Shown: piece after piece, positions 7,078-10,866 of the stretch
Numbering within the stretch: position 1 is the first letter of the stretch
Layout: every line of letters begins with the position of its first letter
Source of the DNA: an uncultured Bacilli bacterium
GTDB lineage: Bacteria > Bacillota_I > Bacilli_A > RF39 > UBA660
Direction: 5' to 3'
Assembly (NCBI GenBank): GCA_947630865.1
Contig: CANRJE010000043.1
Location: 1-10,866, forward strand
DNA length: 10,866 bases
Notes under the pieces: model-generated
What the model was told of the DNA's origin: nothing
Seen by the model: only the letters and a program-made list of their open reading frames with translations
The model's database searches: none
Made by a program: the position numbers and the translations under genes

Positions 7078-8823
7078 ATGGTAAACGATGATAATAAAAA
7101 AACAATAAGAACCCTAAAAGATGCTTATGAATTTTTCAAATTAACTGAAACAGCAACTGATGATGAGATAAAAAAAGTATATAAAGAATTTATGCGAGTT
7201 AATCACCCAGATGTTAATCCAGAAAATGCAGAGTTAGCATCTCTTGCTAATGCTGCCTATAAATTATTAATAAATAGAAATAAAAAAAGTGATGATCCTT
7301 ATAAATTAAGTGATGCGAAGTTAGAATTAGAAAAATTAATTGAAAATACCAAAAAGAAATACCGTGACCGAGCTGATATAGAAGATTTATGTAAAGAATA
7401 CATTCAAAAATCAATTTCAACAACAACGATTGATGATGTAACTAAATTAAAAGAAGAATTTCTACAAAAACTTGATAAATTAACAGTTAATGAAAGAAGA
7501 CAAGAATATTTTGCTAATGAACTTATTAGTTTTTCAAAATCATTAACTGAAAAAGTTAAGCATTCTAAAAATAAATCAATTGTTGCTTTAAATAAAAAGT
7601 ATTTAGATTTATTATCAACTATAAAAGATTTAAATGGATTAAGAGATTTAGAAATAGATTATGAAGATAGTTTAAAAAAATTAACTAAAAAAATTGTTGA
7701 CGATGATTTGAAAAATACAAGAGAAAGAATTTTAAATAAGTATCAAGAATTAAATAATAAGTATCAAGATGATACAGTATGGCAGGAGATATATGGTAAT
7801 TTTAAAAAATCTTTAGAAGATAACACTTCAATTATATCTTTTGAAAAAATTGAAAGTGATTTTTTACTAAGTACTAGAAAATATCAGTTTAAATTAGTAC
7901 TTCAAAATTTTAAAAATGCAAATAGTAAAAATAAAAGTGCTATGGAATTATCTTTGAAATATGAACAAAAATTAGAAAGTGCATCTAGAATTAAAGATAT
8001 TGAAAGAATAGAAAAGCAATTTGAAGTAGAATTAGAAGAATTTAATAAAAGAAAAAATAGTACTAAAGATAATCAAGCTCTTTTTAAGAAGAAAGCATGG
8101 CAAAAATTATTTACTTATTATTGTATGAAATATGTTGCTACCCATAAAGAAGATTTAGAAAAAGCTTATGAGTTTTTAGAAGATATATGTTTTTATATTG
8201 ATGACTTTGATAATGAAAAAATTGATGAACTTCCAAGAGTTTTAAATGATATTAAATTTCAAGATATTGATAGAGAAAGAGAATTATTAGGTAAAGTTGA
8301 TACTTTGATTTATATAAATAAATTGTATCGTGATTATGTTGTTTTAAAAAGAAAAACTAATGATTTTGCTATCTTTGATAGTTTAAGAGATAAAAGAAGA
8401 TGTCGCCTTCCTATTACAGAATTTAATGGTTGTTTCATATCTTTAAAAAACTTTTTTAGAAAAGGAAATTATATAGGAGATAGAAAAGTTAGATTAATAA
8501 ATCGTAAGATAAAAGAAGAGCAAAACATCAACTATTCTTTTCAAGAATTTATTTGGTATGCTGATGGTATTATGCTAGCATATGAGCATGGAAGAGAGAG
8601 TAGAGATAGATATCTATTCTATAGACTTAATGATTATGCAAGAAAAAATCCTAATTTAGAATGGGATATAAGTATTGTTCCTAATAAAGAAAAGAGTTCT
8701 AATGACATTTTTAAAGATAGAGATTATACATATCAACAGGTACTTACTTATTTAAATAAAGAAATATCAATAGTATTTGGCAATGATGACTCTTCAAAGG
8801 AAGACAGTTCAAAAGGAAAATAA
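7078..8823 (+). CDS. J-domain (DnaJ-like) protein with long charged coiled-coil body, function unknown
   Basis: The first 70 residues form a J domain (about 12-68) with the invariant HPD at 43-45, preceded by the Lys-rich helix IKKVYKEFMRVN. Such domains stimulate ATP hydrolysis by DnaK-type chaperones. Residues 75 to about 340 are rich in Lys, Glu and Leu and look helical or coiled-coil, including a duplicated heptad NKYQ at about 220-230. Residues 340-565 contain more aromatic and basic sequence (for example FRKGNYIGDRKVRLINRKIK) that I cannot assign, and the protein ends in an acidic Ser/Lys tail. There is no Gly/Phe region and no CxxCxGxG zinc motif, so this is a class C J-protein, not DnaJ. 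No signal peptide or membrane segment is seen, so it is probably cytosolic. It is divergent from the LtaS-like gene and about 74 bases upstream of rpsP. No terminator is visible after it, so read-through into rpsP is possible. The substrate is unknown. Confidence 0.9.
   Translation: MVNDDNKKTIRTLKDAYEFFKLTETATDDEIKKVYKEFMRVNHPDVNPENAELASLANAAYKLLINRNKKSDDPYKLSDAKLELEKLIENTKKKYRDRADIEDLCKEYIQKSISTTTIDDVTKLKEEFLQKLDKLTVNERRQEYFANELISFSKSLTEKVKHSKNKSIVALNKKYLDLLSTIKDLNGLRDLEIDYEDSLKKLTKKIVDDDLKNTRERILNKYQELNNKYQDDTVWQEIYGNFKKSLEDNTSIISFEKIESDFLLSTRKYQFKLVLQNFKNANSKNKSAMELSLKYEQKLESASRIKDIERIEKQFEVELEEFNKRKNSTKDNQALFKKKAWQKLFTYYCMKYVATHKEDLEKAYEFLEDICFYIDDFDNEKIDELPRVLNDIKFQDIDRERELLGKVDTLIYINKLYRDYVVLKRKTNDFAIFDSLRDKRRCRLPITEFNGCFISLKNFFRKGNYIGDRKVRLINRKIKEEQNINYSFQEFIWYADGIMLAYEHGRESRDRYLFYRLNDYARKNPNLEWDISIVPNKEKSSNDIFKDRDYTYQQVLTYLNKEISIVFGNDDSSKEDSSKGK
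7735..7769 (+). repeat. 14-base direct repeat with 21-base period inside the J-domain gene
   Basis: AATAAGTATCAAGA occurs at 7735-7748 and 7756-7769. The period equals seven codons, giving two consecutive heptads that begin NKYQ. This is consistent with local heptad duplication in a coiled coil. Confidence 0.7.
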
Positions 8824-8825
8824 AG

Positions 8826-8849
8826 TTGTCAACAAAAATAGGTTGACAA
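8826..8849. repeat. 8-base inverted repeat over the rpsP -35 box
   Basis: TTGTCAAC (8826-8833) and GTTGACAA (8842-8849) are separated by AAAAATAG. Each half is itself a near-palindrome (TTGWCAA), with centres 17 bases apart. The second half contains the whole -35 hexamer at 8843-8848. No T tract follows on either strand, so it does not look like a terminator. It could be an operator or a chance echo of the -35 sequence. Confidence 0.6.
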
Positions 8850-8871
8850 GCATATAATTTTAATGTATAAT
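8843..8871 (+). promoter_or_regulatory. Consensus sigma-A-type promoter of rpsP-khpA
   Basis: TTGACA at 8843-8848, exactly 17 bases, then TATAAT at 8866-8871. Both hexamers are perfect and the spacing is optimal, as expected for a strongly expressed ribosomal protein gene. The start would fall near 8878. The ribosome binding site AAAGGAAG (8883-8890) lies seven bases before the rpsP ATG. Confidence 0.9.
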
Positions 8872-8897
8872 GATAACGAACGAAAGGAAGTGTCAAA

Positions 8898-9170
8898 ATG
8901 GCAGTTAAATTAAGATTAAAAAGAATGGGAAGTAAGAAGAAACCAACATATCGTATCGTTGCTATTGATTCACATACTAAAAGAGATGGAGAATATATTG
9001 AATTAGTTGGTACTTATAATCCATTAGTTAATACTGACAATGTTAAAATTAATGAAGAAGTTGCTTTAAAATGGTTAAAAAATGGTGCTATACCAAGTGA
9101 TACTGTTAGAAACTTATTAAGCGATGCTGGAATCATGAAAAAATTTCATGAATCAAAAAAAGGTGAATAG
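8898..9170 (+). CDS. rpsP: 30S ribosomal protein S16
   Basis: S16 binds 16S rRNA early in assembly of the small ribosomal subunit. The 90-residue length matches the family. The conserved N-terminal block RLKRMGSKKKPTYRIV, followed by an Asp-Ser, RDGEYIE and GTYNP, is diagnostic, and the protein ends in a short Lys-rich tail. The ATG at 8898 has AAAGGAAG seven bases upstream and a perfect-consensus promoter just before it. The TAG at 9168-9170 is two bases from the khpA start, so the two genes form one transcript. In many Firmicutes this pair sits between ffh and rimM-trmD-rplS. Here it is preceded by a J-domain gene and followed by a terminator. Trp is encoded by TGG. Confidence 0.98.
   Translation: MAVKLRLKRMGSKKKPTYRIVAIDSHTKRDGEYIELVGTYNPLVNTDNVKINEEVALKWLKNGAIPSDTVRNLLSDAGIMKKFHESKKGE
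9133..9151 (+). promoter_or_regulatory. Hairpin in the 3' end of rpsP, just before the khpA ribosome binding site
   Basis: TCATGAAA (9133-9140), loop AAA, TTTCATGA (9144-9151): eight perfect pairs, extendable past one A/A mismatch by G9130-C9154 and A9131-T9153. The khpA ribosome binding site AAAGGTGA (9159-9166) starts eight bases later, inside the last rpsP codons. No T tract follows, so it is not a terminator. A role in tuning S16-KhpA coupling is only a possibility. Confidence 0.4.
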
Positions 9171-9172
9171 TT

Positions 9173-9421
9173 ATGGATTATGTAGCATTGACTGAAAGAC
9201 TTATTAAGGCTTTAGCAACAAATCCAGATGTCGTAACCGTTAAAGAGTTTCCATCAGATGATGAGAATAAAGTAACTATTGAAGTTTTAGTTGATTCTAG
9301 TGATTTACCAAGAGTAATTGGTAGAGGTGGTAAGAATATTAATGCGGTTAGAACCATTTTAAAAGCTAGTAGTAGTTTACATGATCATAAATACATTAAT
9401 TTAAATGTTGAAAGTTTTTAA
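9173..9421 (+). CDS. khpA: KH-domain RNA-binding protein KhpA (YlqC family)
   Basis: This is a small cytosolic RNA-binding protein made of a single KH domain. The 82 residues contain the KH signature VIGRGGKNINAVRTIL at about 48-63, with the RNA-contacting GxxG loop as GRGG at 50-53. In streptococci KhpA pairs with KhpB (Jag/EloR) and influences cell elongation and division, and the same role is plausible here by family. The position directly after rpsP is the conserved Firmicutes arrangement and supports the name. The start has AAAGGTGA (9159-9166) six bases upstream, embedded in the rpsP 3' end, implying co-transcription and probably translational coupling. The TAA overlaps a terminator stem, so the rpsP-khpA transcript appears to end here, before any rimM or trmD gene. 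Confidence 0.95.
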   Translation: MDYVALTERLIKALATNPDVVTVKEFPSDDENKVTIEVLVDSSDLPRVIGRGGKNINAVRTILKASSSLHDHKYINLNVESF

Positions 9422-9441
9422 ACTAGTTTACTAGTTTTTTT
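9420..9441 (+). terminator. Intrinsic terminator overlapping the khpA stop codon
   Basis: Stem AAACTAG (9420-9426), loop TTTA, stem CTAGTTT (9431-9437), with an uninterrupted T run from 9435 to 9441. The stem starts on the last two bases of the khpA TAA. It has only two G-C pairs, so it is weak by itself, but the position and T tract fit a terminator. Confidence 0.7.
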
Positions 9442-9450
9442 CTTTAAGTC

Positions 9451-9479
9451 TTTATTTATTTTTTAAAATATTATATAAT
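9451..9479 (+). promoter_or_regulatory. Weak candidate promoter for the rhomboid gene
   Basis: A perfect TATAAT lies at 9474-9479, but the best-spaced -35 (TTTATT, 9451-9456) matches only three of six positions. The predicted start near 9486 would fall inside the ribosome binding site at 9485-9491. Either the promoter is elsewhere, or the gene is read by leakage through the khpA terminator. Confidence 0.3.
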
Positions 9480-9497
9480 GCTAGAGAGGAGTGTTAT

Positions 9498-10655
9498 ATG
9501 GACATTGAAATGATTAATAATCGTGATTTGATTACGATGAAATTATTATATTATTTTATAACTATAAAAAACTATAGTCCTGTTATTGTTCAAGGTGCTA
9601 AAAATGAAATATGGCTTGAGAACTTAGAAGAGGATATTAAAATTGTTCGAATTGTAAATGATTATATTCATAATGATGAACAAATGCAATTTGATATTTT
9701 TAAAACTAGAAGATTAGTTAATAAAATAAAAAAGAAAACTTTTTCTTTTAAGATGCAAGTTTTAAATATATTTACAGATTTAGGTGAAAATGTAGATTTA
9801 AAAAAAATGCCGGTAGATGATAAATTTTACAAATTTATAAATGCTAAAGAAGAAGCTGATATTTTAAATAATAATGTTATTAAAGAAAATTTTAAAGATT
9901 TAAAAAATAATTTTAAATTTAATGAAGAAGGATTTGGATTATTCTTGAAAATAACAAATGATATAAATCAAAAAAATAGAGAAGAAGCTATTAAGAATAG
10001 TGATGTTTTTGAACCTAAAAAGCCAATAGTTACAATAAGTTTAATTGGTGTTTTAGTAGCTATTTATTTTATTGGATATATATTATTAGGCAGGAATTAT
10101 CTAATTAATGTTTTTTCTGTATATGGTATAGCTATTAAAGAATTTCATCAATATTATAGACTTTTAACTGGAACTTTTTTACATGCCGATATTTTTCATT
10201 TGTTATCTAACTGTTATTGTTTATATATTGTTGGTAATCAAATTGAAAGTTTTTATGGTCGAGGAAAGTTTTTAATTATCTATTTCTTTAGTGCTTTAAC
10301 AGGAAGTTTACTTAGTATTACTTTAAATTCTGCTTCTGGTATTCCTTCAATTGGAGCAAGTGGAGCTATATTTGGTCTTATGGGAAGTTTACTTTACTTT
10401 GGATATTATTATCGAGTTTATCTTGGAAGTACTTGGAAAACTAATATTTTACCAGTTATTGTTTTAAACTTACTTTTAGGTTTCATTCCAGGAATTGATT
10501 ATTTTGCTCATATTGGTGGGTTAATAGGAGGAATTTTAATCAGTATGGCTTTAGGTCTTAAGTATAAATATCGAAAAATTGACCGAGTTAATGGAATTAT
10601 TTTATCAATCATGCTAGTAGTCTTTTTAACTTACTTAGGAATATTTTTTAAATAG
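9498..10655 (+). CDS. Rhomboid-family intramembrane serine protease
   Basis: This is a polytopic membrane protease that cleaves transmembrane substrates with a Ser-His dyad. In the 385 residues, a mostly hydrophilic N-terminal region (1 to about 175) of unassigned fold precedes the membrane core (about 177-352). The core holds YRLLTGTFLHADIFHLLSN at 220-238, giving the H234-x3-N238 motif, then GASGA with nucleophile Ser288, then AHIGGLIGG with catalytic His338. A further hydrophobic segment at about 364-383 gives a probable seventh membrane helix. An N-terminal cytosolic extension recalls Bacillus YqgP/GluP, but the C-terminal TPR part of that protein is absent, so no symbol is given. The ATG at 9498 has AGAGGAG (9485-9491) six bases upstream. 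The gene follows the khpA terminator by about 56 bases and has its own terminator. Natural substrates are not inferable. Confidence 0.95.
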   Translation: MDIEMINNRDLITMKLLYYFITIKNYSPVIVQGAKNEIWLENLEEDIKIVRIVNDYIHNDEQMQFDIFKTRRLVNKIKKKTFSFKMQVLNIFTDLGENVDLKKMPVDDKFYKFINAKEEADILNNNVIKENFKDLKNNFKFNEEGFGLFLKITNDINQKNREEAIKNSDVFEPKKPIVTISLIGVLVAIYFIGYILLGRNYLINVFSVYGIAIKEFHQYYRLLTGTFLHADIFHLLSNCYCLYIVGNQIESFYGRGKFLIIYFFSALTGSLLSITLNSASGIPSIGASGAIFGLMGSLLYFGYYYRVYLGSTWKTNILPVIVLNLLLGFIPGIDYFAHIGGLIGGILISMALGLKYKYRKIDRVNGIILSIMLVVFLTYLGIFFK

Positions 10656-10673
10656 AACGTTAAGTTCTTTTTT
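10654..10673 (+). terminator. Terminator overlapping the rhomboid stop codon
   Basis: Stem AGAAC (10654-10658), loop GTTAA, stem GTTCT (10664-10668), then T to 10673. The stem begins inside the TAG and can be extended past one T/T mismatch by A-T pairs. It is short, so confidence is moderate. Bases 10674-10812 hold no ORF of note and no convincing promoter, only AT-rich sequence. Confidence 0.5.
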
Positions 10674-10812
10674 GTATAAAAAGTTAAGGATTTGTAATAT
10701 CAAAAGAACAATAACTAACTTTTATGAATGAATTATATAATATAAAAAGTGTATTACTAATCTAATTAAGTATATGTAACAAAAAATATTGTGTAAAATT
10801 ATGTAAAAAAAT

Positions 10813-10846
10813 AAACTTTTTAGTCGAAAGATTTAAAAGTTTTTTT
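10813..10846 (+). terminator. Bidirectional intrinsic terminator with GAAA tetraloop
   Basis: Outer stem AAACTTTT (10813-10820) pairs with AAAAGTTT (10835-10842). After a T/T mismatch, AGTC pairs with GATT (one G-U), closed by a C-G pair around a GAAA loop (10826-10829), a GNRA-type tetraloop. A seven-T run spans 10840-10846. On the other strand the stem is followed by ATTTTTTT, so it can serve both directions. It probably separates the rhomboid gene from a convergent gene beyond the window (inference). Confidence 0.65.
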
Positions 10847-10866
10847 GTTTTAAATTGGAAAATTGT

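Larger units (their letters stand above)
1..10866. repeat. Perfect full-window palindrome (two 5,433-base inverted arms, no spacer)
   Basis: Position i pairs with position 10867-i across the whole window. The first 20 bases are the exact reverse complement of the last 20, the centre reads CAT|ATG, and every gene has an identical mirror copy: 212-1369 with 9498-10655, 1446-1694 with 9173-9421, 1697-1969 with 8898-9170, 2044-3789 with 7078-8823, and 3891-5441 with 5426-6976. I found no mismatch in the blocks compared. Natural long inverted repeats usually keep a spacer and collect differences, because perfect spacerless palindromes of this size are unstable in bacteria. An assembly or fold-back artefact is therefore the leading explanation (inference). 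Only one arm should be counted as gene content. Confidence 0.97.

Noticed and set aside
8826..8849. TTGTCAAC/GTTGACAA as a terminator for the J-domain gene
   Set aside because: No T tract follows the stem on either strand and the right half is the -35 box of the rpsP promoter.
10722..10763. Tiny ORF starting ATGAATGAA downstream of the rhomboid gene
   Set aside because: It has only about 13 codons, no ribosome binding site and no recognisable feature. It is expected by chance in AT-rich sequence.
1..10866. Interpretation as a transposon or IS with giant inverted repeats, a linear plasmid with hairpin ends, or a phage genome
   Set aside because: No transposase, replication protein, telomere resolvase, recombinase or phage gene is present. 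The content is chromosomal housekeeping genes, and one gene is cut exactly at the symmetry point.

Overview
The window is one perfect inverted repeat. Base i on the + strand is the complement of base 10867-i, so positions 1-5433 and 5434-10866 are the same 5,433-base sequence in opposite orientations, meeting with no spacer inside the motif CAT|ATG at 5431-5436. I checked both ends, the centre and many internal blocks, and all the genes pair up as identical mirror copies. The real information content is therefore about 5.4 kb and five genes, each present twice. The most likely explanation is an assembly, library or read fold-back artefact. A true giant palindrome (inverted dimer or closed hairpin end) is possible but not favoured, because the content is ordinary chromosomal housekeeping sequence and no mobile, replication or telomere-resolution gene is present.

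Read outward from the centre along the right arm, the layout is as follows. A truncated LtaS-like membrane sulfatase-fold gene lies on the - strand (to 6976). A 92-base divergent promoter region follows, with two back-to-back sigma-A-type promoters whose -35 boxes touch. Next come a J-domain protein of unknown function (7078-8823), a consensus promoter, rpsP (8898-9170) and khpA (9173-9421) as a tight pair, a terminator overlapping the khpA stop, a rhomboid protease (9498-10655), a terminator overlapping its stop, about 140 bases without a recognisable gene, and a bidirectional hairpin terminator with a GAAA tetraloop. The left arm is the exact mirror.

The DNA is very AT-rich. The start sites have purine-rich Shine-Dalgarno sequences, the promoters are of the TTGACA/TATAAT type, and an LtaS-like enzyme sits beside rpsP-khpA. 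This points to a low-GC Gram-positive bacterium (Bacilli/Mollicutes-related, perhaps an uncultured gut lineage; the lineage is inference). Trp is encoded by TGG and no in-frame TGA occurs, which favours the standard bacterial code over the Mycoplasma code.

Functionally the genes belong to translation (ribosomal protein S16), RNA binding and envelope homeostasis (KhpA), chaperone recruitment (J-domain protein), intramembrane proteolysis (rhomboid), and envelope glycerol-phosphate polymer synthesis (LtaS-like). I see no defence, mobile or biosynthetic cluster. The notable signals are the palindrome itself, the abutting divergent promoters, the inverted repeat over the rpsP -35 box, and a large J-domain protein whose body I cannot assign.
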